Positions 32,459 through 41,780 of a DNA stretch of 45,656 nt are shown in pieces. Location: the NCBI GenBank assembly GCA_963205265.1, contig CAUJJI010000252.1:1-45656 (forward strand), in the 5' to 3' direction. The translations under genes and the position numbers were made by a program. The notes beneath the pieces are model-generated. The model saw nothing but the letters and a program-made list of their open reading frames with translations. It had not been told where the DNA came from and made no database searches. Positions within the stretch are counted from its first letter, which is position 1. Every line of letters starts with the position of its first letter. This stretch comes from Pseudomonadota bacterium. GTDB lineage: Bacteria; Pseudomonadota; Alphaproteobacteria; Sphingomonadales; Sphingomonadaceae.

Positions 32459-33916
32459 TCAGCCGCCGATATTGAACGTCGTCAGCATCTGGAATTCGCG
32501 CAGGCCTTCCTTGCCGCGCTCGCGGCCAAGACCGCTCATCTTGATGCCGCCGCCGCTGGCATAGCTCGACATGACCGCGCCGTTGACGTTGACCGCGCCG
32601 CTGCGGATCCTGAGGCCGACTTCCAGCGACTTGACCTTGTCCTGTCCGGTCACCCAGGCCGACAGGCCGAACTGGGAATCGTTGGCCATGGCCACCGCGT
32701 GGTCGAGGTCCTTGTAGCCGATGACGGTGACCACCGGGCCGAAGATCTCCTCCTGCGCGGCGGGATTGGAATTGTCGGGCACGTCGAGGATGGTCGGCTC
32801 GAAGTAGAAGCCCTTGTCCATGTGCGCCGGCCGCTTGCCGCCGGCGACCACGCGCCCGCCGCCCGCCACTGCCGCCGCGGTGAAATGCTCGCAGCGCGCG
32901 CGCTGGCCGGCGCTGATCACCGGGCCGAGCTGGGTCGCGGGATCGCTCGCGACGCCGATCTTCACGTTCGCGACGGCCGCGGCCATCGCCTCGAGGATCC
33001 TCGGCTTGACTTCCTCGGGCACGAAGACGCGGGTGCCCAGCACGCAGCCCTGGCCGGCGTGCGAGGTGCACAGCTGCAAGCCGTGCGCCGCCGCGCGCTC
33101 GGCCGAATCGGGCAGGAAGATCGCCGCCGACTTGCCGCCGAGCTCGAGCACCAGCCGCTTCAAGGTCGGCGCCGCCTGCTCGGCGACCTTGGCGCCGACA
33201 GTGCAGGAGCCGGTGAAGGAGACGAGGTCGACCGCCGGGTCGGTGGTCATCAGCTGGCCGCCTTCGAGCCCGCTCTCGATGACGACGTTCATCACCCCCT
33301 TGGGGATGCCTGCTTCCTCGGCCGCCTCGGCGAAGATCAGCGCGGAGATCGGCGTCAGCGGGTTGGGCCTGAGGATCACCGAATCGCCCGCCATCAGCGC
33401 CGGCACGACTTTCCAGAAGGCGGTGTAGAACGGCACGTTGTAGGCCGAGATCGCCGAGACCACGCCGAGCGGGCGATAGAGCTTCAAGCTCTGCACGGTG
33501 AAATAGGGATTCACCCGCTCGTGGATCGGCAGCGGGTTCTCCTCGTGCTCGGGCAGAGTCAGGAACATGTCGACGATCTCGTCGGTCATGCGCAGCGGAG
33601 CATGGACCTGCGCGCCCATGACGGTCGAGGACGTCGGGCAGCCCGCCTCGAGGATTGCCAGCTCCTTGAGCCGGTCGGCGCGCTTGCGCAGCGCTTCGGC
33701 ATAGCGGCGCATGGTCTCGCCGCGCTGCTTCATCGACAGCCCGCTCCAGCGCCCGTCGTCGAAAGCGGTGCGGGCCGCGGCGATGGCCCTGGCGAACTGC
33801 GCCGGGCTGGCGCCGGTCAGTTCCTCGACCACCGATTCGTCCGAGGGGTTCTCGACGATGAAAGCAGCGCCCTCGCCCTTGACGAAGGCGCCGTCGATAT
33901 AGCCTGCGTAGGTCAG
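32459..33916 (-). CDS. Aldehyde dehydrogenase, NAD(P)-dependent; probable CTG start
   Basis: This aldehyde dehydrogenase has 485 residues if read from CTG 33916. The Asn (ISAYNVPFY), Glu (LVLELGGKSA) and Cys (AGQGCVLGTR) of the active site are present. The first ATG/GTG in frame (GTG 33832) would lose the conserved beginning TYAGYIDGAFVKGEG. CTG 33916 restores it and has GGGAGAGG just upstream. It oxidises an aldehyde to an acid. It heads the ALDH-SDR-P450 operon. The start codon remains uncertain; the function does not. Confidence 0.88.
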   Translation of the reverse strand: MTYAGYIDGAFVKGEGAAFIVENPSDESVVEELTGASPAQFARAIAAARTAFDDGRWSGLSMKQRGETMRRYAEALRKRADRLKELAILEAGCPTSSTVMGAQVHAPLRMTDEIVDMFLTLPEHEENPLPIHERVNPYFTVQSLKLYRPLGVVSAISAYNVPFYTAFWKVVPALMAGDSVILRPNPLTPISALIFAEAAEEAGIPKGVMNVVIESGLEGGQLMTTDPAVDLVSFTGSCTVGAKVAEQAAPTLKRLVLELGGKSAAIFLPDSAERAAAHGLQLCTSHAGQGCVLGTRVFVPEEVKPRILEAMAAAVANVKIGVASDPATQLGPVISAGQRARCEHFTAAAVAGGGRVVAGGKRPAHMDKGFYFEPTILDVPDNSNPAAQEEIFGPVVTVIGYKDLDHAVAMANDSQFGLSAWVTGQDKVKSLEVGLRIRSGAVNVNGAVMSSYASGGGIKMSGLGRERGKEGLREFQMLTTFNIGG

Positions 33917-34014
33917 CTTACCTCTCCCGCATCGGTTCGCTATTGTGAAATCTTGTTCGGATGTGGAGACTAGTCAAATGGGCGCGCCGCGTCAATCGGC
34001 GTTGGACGGGAGTT

Positions 34015-34160
34015 CCTCCCGGAACGGGGAGGGGGACCGCCGCCGCAGGCGGTGGTGGAGGGGCCGAAACCCCTCACCACCCGGCGTCCAGATCGAACCT
34101 TCCGACCCCTCCACCACGCCGGCGGCGCCGGCGCGGTCCCCCTCCCCGTTCCGGGGAGGA
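34015..34160. repeat. Gene-less inverted pair of DUF559-element-type repeats
   Basis: Copies at 34015-34063 and 34105-34160 face each other with 41 bases between and closely match the outer parts of the DUF559 element repeats: the same outer hairpin, GGGGACCGC and GGTGGAGGGG. Only the inner hairpin differs (GCCGCAGGC and GCCGGCGGCGCCGGC). It lies between two aldehyde dehydrogenase genes and looks like a non-autonomous version. I see no CTAAG-like duplication here. Confidence 0.85.
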
Positions 34161-34168
34161 TCCAGGCC

Positions 34169-35557
34169 CTAAGCCCAGATCTCCTCGTCGGTCGGCGCGG
34201 GCTTGTGGGTGATCACCTTGCCGATGCGCGAGACGTTCATCAGGTGCTTGTAGTCGAGGTTCTCAGAGATCGAATTGCCGCCCCACGACCCGCAGCCCAG
34301 CGTCGTCGTCGGCGCGAAGCCGTTGGTCAGCGAGCCGCCGGCGGTCAGCGAGCTCGGCTGGTTGACCACCAGGCGGCTGATCGGCAGCTCCAGCCCGGCG
34401 TGGCGGATGTTGTCGTCGTCGTGCGAATGGAGCGCGGCCGAATGGCCCGCGCCTTCGACCAGCAGGTTGGCCTTGGCCTTCTGCACGGCCTCGGCGAAAG
34501 TCTGGTAGGGCAGGATCGCCACCACCGGGCACAGCTTCTCGCGGGCGAGGATGTCTTCCTCGCCGGCGCCGCGCGCCGGCAGCAGGATCAGCCGCGCGCT
34601 TGCCGGCACGTCGATGCCCGCCATCGCGCCGATCTCGCGCGCCGAGACGCCGACGACGTCCTTGTTCAGGTGCCCGCCGGGGAACACCACTTCGCGCAGG
34701 CGCTGGACCTGCGCCGGATCGTCGGTGTACCAGACCTTGCCGCTGGCGGTGAAGGCGCCGACCGTCTCGTCGAAGTATTCCTGCGGCGTCAGCACGAACT
34801 GCTCGTGGCTGCAGATGATGCCGTTGTCGAACGCAGCGCCGGTGATGATCTTGTCCACCGCCTCGCCAAGGTCGACGCCGCGGTCGATGATCACCGGCAC
34901 GTTGCCCGCGCCGACGCCGAACGACGGCTTGCCCGACGAATAGGCCGACTTGACCATGGCACCGCCGCCGGTGGCGACGACGACGTCGACCGACTGCATC
35001 AGCTGCTGGGTCTTGATCACCGAGCCGTCGCGCACGACCTGGATCAGGTCGTCGGGCCCGCCGTGCGCCTTGACGATGCGCATGAATTCTTCCGTCAGGT
35101 GCTCGGCGCACATCTGCGCCTTGGGGTGCGGCGCGAAAATCACCGAATTGCCGGTCTTGAGCGCGAACATGCCGTTGCACATCGGCGTCACCACCGGATT
35201 GGTGATCGGCGTCACCGCCCCGACCACGCCCATCGGCTTGGCGACGTAGATCAGGTTGGTCTCGGGATCCTCGTCGATGATCCCGCGCGAGCGCTTGCCC
35301 TTCAGGCTGTTCCAGATCGCCCGCGCCTTGCCCTTCTTCTTGAGCACCTTGTCCTCGTAGACGCCGATGCCGGTCTCGTCGACGGCCATCCGGGCCAGTT
35401 TTTCGGCATTGTCGTAGACGTGCTTGCCGATGTCGCGGACGATCGCGTCGACCTGCTCCTGGCTGAAGCTCTCGAACCCGGCCTGCGCCTCGCGCGCCCT
35501 GGCGACGAGCGCGGCGATCTCGGGATCGGTCGCGGTGCTGCTGTCGGTGGTGCTCAT
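34169..35557 (-). CDS. CoA-acylating aldehyde dehydrogenase (EutE/SauS/AdhE-N type)
   Basis: This 462-residue aldehyde dehydrogenase makes acyl-CoA from an aldehyde, CoA and NAD. VAKPMGVVGAVTPITNPV and the catalytic Cys in GIICSHEQFV match the acylating subfamily (acetaldehyde, sulfoacetaldehyde or succinic semialdehyde). GGGAMVKSAYSSGKPSFGVG supports this. ATG 35557 has AGGAG 9 bases upstream, while TTG 35566 has no spacing. It is next to the P450-SDR-ALDH operon, separated by the repeat pair, and divergent from a GabD-type gene. It is not in a microcompartment cluster. Confidence 0.9.
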   Translation of the reverse strand: MSTTDSSTATDPEIAALVARAREAQAGFESFSQEQVDAIVRDIGKHVYDNAEKLARMAVDETGIGVYEDKVLKKKGKARAIWNSLKGKRSRGIIDEDPETNLIYVAKPMGVVGAVTPITNPVVTPMCNGMFALKTGNSVIFAPHPKAQMCAEHLTEEFMRIVKAHGGPDDLIQVVRDGSVIKTQQLMQSVDVVVATGGGAMVKSAYSSGKPSFGVGAGNVPVIIDRGVDLGEAVDKIITGAAFDNGIICSHEQFVLTPQEYFDETVGAFTASGKVWYTDDPAQVQRLREVVFPGGHLNKDVVGVSAREIGAMAGIDVPASARLILLPARGAGEEDILAREKLCPVVAILPYQTFAEAVQKAKANLLVEGAGHSAALHSHDDDNIRHAGLELPISRLVVNQPSSLTAGGSLTNGFAPTTTLGCGSWGGNSISENLDYKHLMNVSRIGKVITHKPAPTDEEIWA

Positions 35558-35724
35558 CGAATCCAACTCCTCTGGGCCATCGCCCTCATCTCGATCGCCA
35601 TATAGGAAGGCGAGGCCTGTAGGAAAGCCCGATCGCCAGCGCCGGAACCGCTCGCTTGCCCGCGCGACATGCGGCTCCTATGCCGGTGGTCGATAACCGA
35701 CCGGAGAAGAGAGGGCCCACCCTC

Positions 35725-37167
35725 ATGCGCTATACCGATTTCCTCAGGCAGCAGTGCTACATCGACGGAACCTGGTGCGACGCCGATTCCGGCGCGACGC
35801 TAGACGTCACCGATCCCGGCAGCGGCGCCAGGCTGGGCACCGTGCCCAGGATGGGCGCCGACGAGACCCGCCGCGCCGTCGACGCCGCCGAAGCGGCGCT
35901 GCCCGCCTGGCGAGCGAAGACCGCGGGCGAGCGGGCGCGCTTGATGCGCCGGGTCTTCGACCTGATGATCGAGCACCAGGACGCGCTCGGCGAACTGCTC
36001 TCGCGCGAGCAGGGCAAGCCGTTCCACGAGGCCAGGGGCGAGATCGCCTACGGCGCCAGCTTCGTCGAATGGTTCGCCGAGGAAGGCAAGCGCGCCTACG
36101 GCGACGTCATTCCCAGCCATGCCGTCGACAAGCGCATCGTCGTCATCACCCAGGGGCTCGGCGTGGTCGGCGCGATCACGCCGTGGAACTTCCCCAACGC
36201 CATGGTCACCCGCAAGCTGGCGCCGGCGCTGGCGGCGGGCTGCACGATCGTCATCAAGCCGGCCTCGGCCACGCCCTATTCGGCGCTGGCGATCGCCCGG
36301 CTGTGCGAGATGGCCGGGATCCCGGCGGGCGTGGTCAACGTCGTCACCGGCAGCGCCGGCCAGATCGGCGGCGAGCTGACGCGCAATCCCAAGGTCCACA
36401 AGATCACGTTCACCGGATCGACCGAGATCGGCATCCAGCTGCTGCGCGAAAGCGCCGAGACGGTGAAGAAATGCTCGATGGAACTGGGCGGCAACGCGCC
36501 GTTCCTGGTCTTCGACGATGCCGACGTCGATGCCGCGGTCGACGGGGCGATGATCTCGAAGTTCCGCAACGGCGGCCAGACCTGCGTCTGCACCAACCGC
36601 TTCTACGTCCAGTCCGGGATCCATGACGAATTCGTCGGCAAGCTTGCCGAGCGGGTGCGGGCGATGACGGTCGGCTACGGCATGGACCAGGGCACCGACA
36701 TCGGCGCGATGATCGACGAGAGCGCGGTGGCCAAGGTCGAGGAGCACCTCGCCGATGCGCTCGCCGGCGGGGCGAAGCTGCTGGCCGGCGGCGCGCGCAG
36801 CCCGCTGGGCGGCACCTATTTCAGCCCGACCGTGGTCGCCGGCGTCACCCAGGGCATGAAGCTGGCGCGCGAGGAGACTTTCGGCCCGCTCGCCGGCGTC
36901 ATCCGCTTCGAGACCGAGGACGAGGCGATCCGCCTTGCCAACAACAGCGAATTCGGCCTCGCCAGCTATTTCTACTCGCGCGACCTCAGCCGCGTCTGGC
37001 GCGTGGCCGAGGCGCTGGAAGCGGGCATGGTCGGCATCAACACCGGCCTGATCTCCACCGAAGTCGCGCCGTTCGGCGGCATCAAGCAGTCGGGCCTCGG
37101 CCGCGAAGGCTCGCGCTACGGGCTCGAGGACTACATGGAGGTGAAATACCTCTGCATGGGGATTTGA
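35725..37167 (+). CDS. Succinate-semialdehyde dehydrogenase-type aldehyde dehydrogenase
   Basis: This 480-residue GabD-like enzyme has PWNFPNAMVTRKLAPALAAG, the active Glu in MELGGNAPF and the active Cys in GGQTCVCTNR. It ends with FGGIKQSGLGREGSRYGLEDYME, as in SSADH, which turns succinate semialdehyde into succinate. The ATG at 35725 has AGAGGG 9 bases upstream and starts MRYTDFLRQQCYIDG. It is divergent from the acylating aldehyde dehydrogenase. Succinate semialdehyde would be a sensible end product here, but the true aldehyde may be another small oxo-acid. Confidence 0.9.
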   Translation: MRYTDFLRQQCYIDGTWCDADSGATLDVTDPGSGARLGTVPRMGADETRRAVDAAEAALPAWRAKTAGERARLMRRVFDLMIEHQDALGELLSREQGKPFHEARGEIAYGASFVEWFAEEGKRAYGDVIPSHAVDKRIVVITQGLGVVGAITPWNFPNAMVTRKLAPALAAGCTIVIKPASATPYSALAIARLCEMAGIPAGVVNVVTGSAGQIGGELTRNPKVHKITFTGSTEIGIQLLRESAETVKKCSMELGGNAPFLVFDDADVDAAVDGAMISKFRNGGQTCVCTNRFYVQSGIHDEFVGKLAERVRAMTVGYGMDQGTDIGAMIDESAVAKVEEHLADALAGGAKLLAGGARSPLGGTYFSPTVVAGVTQGMKLAREETFGPLAGVIRFETEDEAIRLANNSEFGLASYFYSRDLSRVWRVAEALEAGMVGINTGLISTEVAPFGGIKQSGLGREGSRYGLEDYMEVKYLCMGI

Positions 37168-37177
37168 AGAACAACAT

Positions 37178-37301
37178 CCTCCCCTGTAAGGGGAGGTGGC
37201 AGCGGCGAAGCCGCTGACGGAGGGGTGTCCCCGTCCGCGAGAGGGCCACACCCCTCCACTACCGCCTGCGGCGGCGGTCCCCCTCCCCCGCAGGGGGAGG
37301 T
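37178..37301. repeat. Second gene-less inverted repeat pair, divergent variant
   Basis: Copies at 37178-37226 and 37250-37301 face each other with 23 bases between. Each has an outer CCTCCCC...GGGGAGG hairpin, an inner GCGGC-type hairpin and GGAGGGGT at the inside. The outer hairpin loops differ (TGTA and CGC). It lies between the convergent stops of the GabD-type and alpha/beta-hydrolase genes. Confidence 0.8.
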
Positions 37302-37309
37302 TATGACGA

Positions 37310-38368
37310 TCATTCCCCCTTCACGGCCGCGCACCATTCCCCGAAGCTGTGGATCCGCTGCCAGAACAGCGCGCGGGTGCTGCCGAAATTGTGCATGTGG
37401 CCGAGCCGCGGGCAGATGAACAGGTCGACGCTGCGGGCCGAGCGGAAAGCGCGCGGCTCGCCCAGCGGATCGACGACGAGGTCGCGCACGCCCATGGCGC
37501 TCAGCACCGGCACGGTGATCGCCGCGGCCTCGCTGGCGACCGCGCCGGGCGTCAGCGTCAGCCGCGCGACGCCGTGCGGCGTGTTGGCGCTCATCCACGG
37601 TTCCGGACGGAAATGGCCGGCCGTCTCGCCGGGGTGGGCGACGGCTTCGTAGTGCAGGAGGTCCTGCTCGACCACCTCCTGCGGCACGTCGTCGTAGTGG
37701 AAGCCCCAGGCCAGCGCCGCCCAGGCGCCCTGCTGCGGGCCCTCGGCCAGCGCCTGCTTCAGCGCCGCGGCATTGAGCGGCTCGGCCCCGGCTCCGCGCA
37801 CGGCGTCGCGCGGGTACCAGGCGACGACCACCGGGGCCCCGCCGGGCGGTGTCGCCGGGTGGCTGTGCACCGCGCTGAAGCCGAGCACGCCGATGCCGTC
37901 GTAGGACCGGCGGTGCGCCTGCTGGTGGATCACCAGGCTGCCGCCCAGCGACTGGCCGATGCCGATCACTACCGGCTGGTGGACCGGCGGATAGCCGGGC
38001 AGCAGCACGCCGTTGGCCAGGCGCAGCAGGATCTCCTGCTCGGCCGCGGCGGCGGCGGCGCCGACCGTGGCGAAGTCGAGCGCCTCGGGATCGTGCGCCG
38101 AACTCTCGCCGCAGCCGAGCGTATCGAGCGCGGCGAAGATCCAGCCGCGCTCGGCATGCCAGGCAGCCTGGGCGCCCGCGGCCGGCCCGGGCAGGGCGCA
38201 AGTGTAGTAGCCGCGCGAATAGCTGCCGCCCGGCTTGGCGAAGCAGACGAGGGCGCGCTCGCCGAGCAGGGCCGGATCGGGCAGGACCACGCTGGCGGCG
38301 ACATGGGCGGCCTCGCCCAATCCGGCGGCGTCGCTGACATCGATGCGCAACTCGACCTGCCGGACCAT
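37310..38368 (-). CDS. Alpha/beta hydrolase
   Basis: This 352-residue alpha/beta-hydrolase has the nucleophile elbow GIGQSLGGSL (Gly-x-Ser-x-Gly), an Asp in GVRDLVVDP and a C-terminal His in PRLGHMHNFG. A small lid region falls between 180 and 280. ATG 38368 (MVRQVELRIDV) has GGAG 6 bases upstream, which rules out the longer Arg-rich read-through. It is divergent from the AraC-type regulator, across 164 bases holding both promoters, so that regulator may control it. The substrate is unknown; it may be an ester or lactone. Confidence 0.88.
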   Translation of the reverse strand: MVRQVELRIDVSDAAGLGEAAHVAASVVLPDPALLGERALVCFAKPGGSYSRGYYTCALPGPAAGAQAAWHAERGWIFAALDTLGCGESSAHDPEALDFATVGAAAAAAEQEILLRLANGVLLPGYPPVHQPVVIGIGQSLGGSLVIHQQAHRRSYDGIGVLGFSAVHSHPATPPGGAPVVVAWYPRDAVRGAGAEPLNAAALKQALAEGPQQGAWAALAWGFHYDDVPQEVVEQDLLHYEAVAHPGETAGHFRPEPWMSANTPHGVARLTLTPGAVASEAAAITVPVLSAMGVRDLVVDPLGEPRAFRSARSVDLFICPRLGHMHNFGSTRALFWQRIHSFGEWCAAVKGE

Positions 38369-38532
38369 TCCCCGCTCCACTGTCCGCTTCCGGCGCCTTG
38401 TGCAGGCCGACGCCCGGCGCGTCAAAGGCGAACTGCCTCGCCCCCGGTTGACGGCGGCGGGCAAAGGCATATCCTGCCCGGCTCGAAGGCCGCCGGCGAT
38501 GGACCGGCCGCCGCGACGGGAGAACCCTCGCC

Positions 38533-39582
38533 ATGCAGTGCATCGCCGGCAGTGGAGATGCCAGGAGCCTGTCCGACCTGCTGTCCGCCGTCGAGCTGCG
38601 CGGCCGGAGCTGGTGCTACAGCGACCTCGGCGACCAGGCGGGCTTCTCGGTCCCGCCGAGCGAGGCCGTGCTGTTCCATGCCGTCCTCCACGGCTCGGCG
38701 CGGCTCGCCTGCGCCAGCGGCGAAGTGGTCGAGCTGGGCGAGGGCGACATCGCCATGGTCGTCTCGGGCGAGGCCCATGCCTTGCGCACCCATGCCGACA
38801 GCCGCGCCACCACGCACGAATTCCTCCGCGACAACCGCAGCGTCGACATCCCGCCGACGCTGCTGCTCGGCCAGGGCGGCCGCGTGCAGGCCCGGGTGCT
38901 GAGCGGCCGGCTGCAGGCGGACTGGCCGGGCGAAGTCGATCGCGCCGCGCTGCCCGCGCTGGTCCGCCTCGGTGCCGGGAGTCCGGCCGGGCTGCTGCAG
39001 GCCCAGGCGTTGGCCATGGCGGGCATGGGTGCGGGCTCGGCGGCCTTGCTGACTCGCCTCGCCGCGATGCTGCTGGTTGCCGGCCTCAGGGCCGATCCCC
39101 GCTGCCGCCAGCTGTTCGCGCCGGTCCGGCGCGACCCCATCGCGCAGGCGCGCCAGCTCATCGCCGCCAATCCCGCGGTCGACTGGACGGTCGAGCGGCT
39201 GGCCCGGTCGGTCGGCATGGGCCGGTCGAACTTCGCCGCGCATTTCACCCAGGCGGTCGGCCGCGCGCCGATGGAAGTCGTTGCCGAGCAACGCATGGAA
39301 CATGCCGCCGCGCTGCTCCGCCAGGGCAAGCTCAAGATCGCCGAGATCAGCGAGATGGCCGGCTACAATTCCGAAGCCGCCTTCAGCCGCCGCTTCACGC
39401 GCCACTTCGGCATCTCGCCCAGCCAGATGCGCGAGCGCGCCCGCGCCAGCCAGGCCCAAAGCGCGAACCGGTCGCGCCCGCAGGTCCAGGGCATGCTCGC
39501 CGCGCGGCTGGCTGACGGGATTGCCGGGGCGGGGCGTCCCGCCGGCGCCGGCGGCACGCTGGTCATCGCCTCGGGCAGCTGA
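38533..39582 (+). CDS. AraC-family transcriptional regulator with cupin-type sensor
   Basis: This 349-residue protein has an N-terminal cupin-like ligand domain (about 1-190) and a C-terminal double helix-turn-helix (about 205-310): WTVERLARSVGMGRSNFAAH, then IAEISEMAGYNSEAAFSRRF. A 30-residue Ala/Gly-rich tail follows. ATG 38533 has GGGAG about 10 bases upstream. It is divergent from the alpha/beta hydrolase and upstream of the amidohydrolase-SDR-LLM-esterase genes, which it likely activates in response to their substrate. Confidence 0.92.
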   Translation: MQCIAGSGDARSLSDLLSAVELRGRSWCYSDLGDQAGFSVPPSEAVLFHAVLHGSARLACASGEVVELGEGDIAMVVSGEAHALRTHADSRATTHEFLRDNRSVDIPPTLLLGQGGRVQARVLSGRLQADWPGEVDRAALPALVRLGAGSPAGLLQAQALAMAGMGAGSAALLTRLAAMLLVAGLRADPRCRQLFAPVRRDPIAQARQLIAANPAVDWTVERLARSVGMGRSNFAAHFTQAVGRAPMEVVAEQRMEHAAALLRQGKLKIAEISEMAGYNSEAAFSRRFTRHFGISPSQMRERARASQAQSANRSRPQVQGMLAARLADGIAGAGRPAGAGGTLVIASGS

Positions 39583-39692
39583 GCGCCTGCCCACGGCGGC
39601 GGCGATGGACGATCTGGCATGGCGCCTGGAGACGCAGCCATTGCCGCGCCTGCGGCGCTGACGCACGAAACGGAAAACGACAGGAGAAGACG

Positions 39693-40892
39693 ATGACCAC
39701 GGCTACGCTCGACCAGCCGCAAGCCAAGTCGACGATCAAGATCATCGACGCCGACACCCACCTTACCGAGCCGCACGACATGTGGGTCAAGCGCGCGCCC
39801 GCCGCGATCCGCGACCGCGTGCCGCAGGTCAAGATGCTCGACGGCATCCGCAGCTGGGTGATCGACGGCGACAAGTCGATCGGCACCGGCGCCCACCCCA
39901 ACAGCGCGATTCTCAAGCAGGGCGGCAAGGTCCGCGACCTCGACCGCTTCCTGGCGCTGCAGTTCGAGGACGTCCACAGCGGCTCCTCCTCGCTCAAGGA
40001 GCGGCTCGCGGTGATGGACGAGGCCGGCATCTACGCCCAGATCGTCTATCCCAACATCCTCGGCTTCGGCGGCCAGCAGGCGGCCAAGGTCGATCCCGAG
40101 CTGCGCCTCGCCACCGTGCAGATCTACAACGACGCCATGGCCGAGCTGCAGGACGAAAGCGGCCAGCGGCTGTTCCCGATGGCGCTGCTGCCGTGGTGGG
40201 ACATGAAGGAAGCGGTCCGCGAGACCGAGCGCTGCATCGCCATGGGCATGAAGGGGATCAACATCAATTCCGATCCCCACATGCACAAGGACGCGAACGG
40301 CGATCCGATCCCCGACCTCGGCCACGAGCACTGGTATCCGCTGTGGGAAGTCTGCGAGGACGGCAATCTGCCGATCAACTTCCACATCGGCGCTTCGGAA
40401 ACCTCGATCGACTGGATGGGGCAGCAGGGCTGGCCCAGCCTGACGCGCGACCTCGCCTCGGGGATCATGGGGGCGATGATCTTCTTCAACAACGGCAAGA
40501 CCGTGTCGAACCTGATCTATTCGGGCCTGCTCGACCGCTACAAGGGGCTGAAGTTCGTCTCGGTCGAAAGCGGCATCGGCTGGGTGCCGTTCCTGATGGA
40601 AGCGCTCGACTACCAGCTCGAGGAGATCGCCGAGACCAAGGGCTTCGAGAAGAAGCCGTCGGAATATTTCCGCAGCAACTTCTACGCCTGCTTCTGGTTC
40701 GAGAAGAAGGACGTCTCCGACATGCTGCACAAGGTCGGCATCGACAACTGCCTGTTCGAAACCGACTTCCCGCACCCGACCTCGCTCTATCCGATCGACA
40801 ACCTGGAGGAGCGCCTGTCGAGCCTGACCGCCGAGGACCGCGCCAAGGTGCTGAGCCTCAATGCGGCGAAGCTCTACGGCATCGCGATCTGA
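39693..40892 (+). CDS. Amidohydrolase_2-family (ACMSD-like) metal-dependent hydrolase
   Basis: This 399-residue TIM-barrel metalloenzyme begins with DADTHLTEP after 17 residues. LPINFHIGAS (metal His), SVESGIGWVPF and FETDFPHPTS (metal Asp) are the conserved blocks. The family hydrolyses or decarboxylates ring acids; in catabolic clusters of this type members often act on cleaved-ring or beta-keto intermediates. ATG 39693 has AGGAG 6 bases upstream. It opens the plus-strand run to 43938. The reaction is unknown. Confidence 0.9.
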   Translation: MTTATLDQPQAKSTIKIIDADTHLTEPHDMWVKRAPAAIRDRVPQVKMLDGIRSWVIDGDKSIGTGAHPNSAILKQGGKVRDLDRFLALQFEDVHSGSSSLKERLAVMDEAGIYAQIVYPNILGFGGQQAAKVDPELRLATVQIYNDAMAELQDESGQRLFPMALLPWWDMKEAVRETERCIAMGMKGININSDPHMHKDANGDPIPDLGHEHWYPLWEVCEDGNLPINFHIGASETSIDWMGQQGWPSLTRDLASGIMGAMIFFNNGKTVSNLIYSGLLDRYKGLKFVSVESGIGWVPFLMEALDYQLEEIAETKGFEKKPSEYFRSNFYACFWFEKKDVSDMLHKVGIDNCLFETDFPHPTSLYPIDNLEERLSSLTAEDRAKVLSLNAAKLYGIAI

Positions 40893-40919
40893 GAGGTCTT
40901 GGACCAAGGCAATCCACCG

Positions 40920-41747
40920 ATGACCCTGGCACTCGACTTCACCGGCAAGACCATCCTCGTCTGCGGCGTCCACAAGGGCGGGATGGGCGGCGCGACTTGC
41001 CGGCAGATCGCGCGCGGCGGCGGCACGGTGATCGCGCTCGACAACCAGCAGGCTTATGCGAACGAGATCGCCGCCGAATTGCGCGGCATGGGCGCGACCG
41101 CGCATGCCATGACCGCCGACCTCACCGACGTCGCCCAGTGCGAACAGGTGATCCCCACCGTGCTCGAGCGCTTCGGTCCGATCGACGGCATCGCCAACAT
41201 TGCCGGCGGCACGCGCGCCGAGGAATGGATGCCGCTGGAGGAAACCCCCGGCGCCAGCTTCTGGCAGACGCTGCAGCTGAACTTCGCCTATGTCTTCTAC
41301 CTGTGCCGCGACGCCGCCGCCGAGTGGATCCGCACCGGCCGCAGCGGCGCCATCGTCAATGTCGGCTCGGTCAGCGCCAAGGATGCAGCGCCCTGGCACG
41401 GGCCTTACGGCGCCGCCAAGTCGGGGATCATCGCGCTGACCCGGACCATGGCCAGCGAGTGGCACGAATTCGGCATCCGCGCCAATTCGGTCTCGCCCGG
41501 CGCGGTGATCAGCGAGCGGGTGATCGAGAAGGGCGCGCGCATGTCCGAGCGCGCCAAGGCCAGCCGCGACCCCGGCGACACCGTCATCTTCACGGAGCCG
41601 GTCGAGCTGGCCAACGCGATCGCCTTCCTCCTGTCGGACCTCGCCTCGGGCATTTCCGGGCAGAACCTGACCGTCGACCGCTCGCTGAGCACCCGGTTCT
41701 GCGGCGGGCGTCGGCTGACGCGCAAGGAGATGGGCGAGCTCGGCTGA
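40920..41747 (+). CDS. Short-chain dehydrogenase/reductase, atypical cofactor motif
   Basis: This 275-residue SDR has the active Ser, Tyr and Lys (VGSVSA then PYGAAKSG). The cofactor motif reads CGVHKGGMGG, not TGxxxGxG. NIAGG replaces NNAG. LDNQ after strand 2 (Asp) suggests NAD. I choose ATG 40920, which has only a weak ribosome site (AAGG 10 bases upstream). TTG 40899 lies only 2 bases from AGAGG. It is 27 bases after the amidohydrolase stop and most likely in the same operon, where it would oxidise or reduce a shared intermediate. Confidence 0.88.
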   Translation: MTLALDFTGKTILVCGVHKGGMGGATCRQIARGGGTVIALDNQQAYANEIAAELRGMGATAHAMTADLTDVAQCEQVIPTVLERFGPIDGIANIAGGTRAEEWMPLEETPGASFWQTLQLNFAYVFYLCRDAAAEWIRTGRSGAIVNVGSVSAKDAAPWHGPYGAAKSGIIALTRTMASEWHEFGIRANSVSPGAVISERVIEKGARMSERAKASRDPGDTVIFTEPVELANAIAFLLSDLASGISGQNLTVDRSLSTRFCGGRRLTRKEMGELG

Positions 41748-41780
41748 ACGAACCAGCAGGACTTCCGCTCGAGGCGACAG

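Noticed and set aside
34169..35557. Microcompartment (ethanolamine/propanediol) association of the acylating aldehyde dehydrogenase
   Set aside because: No shell protein genes nearby and no N-terminal targeting helix evident.
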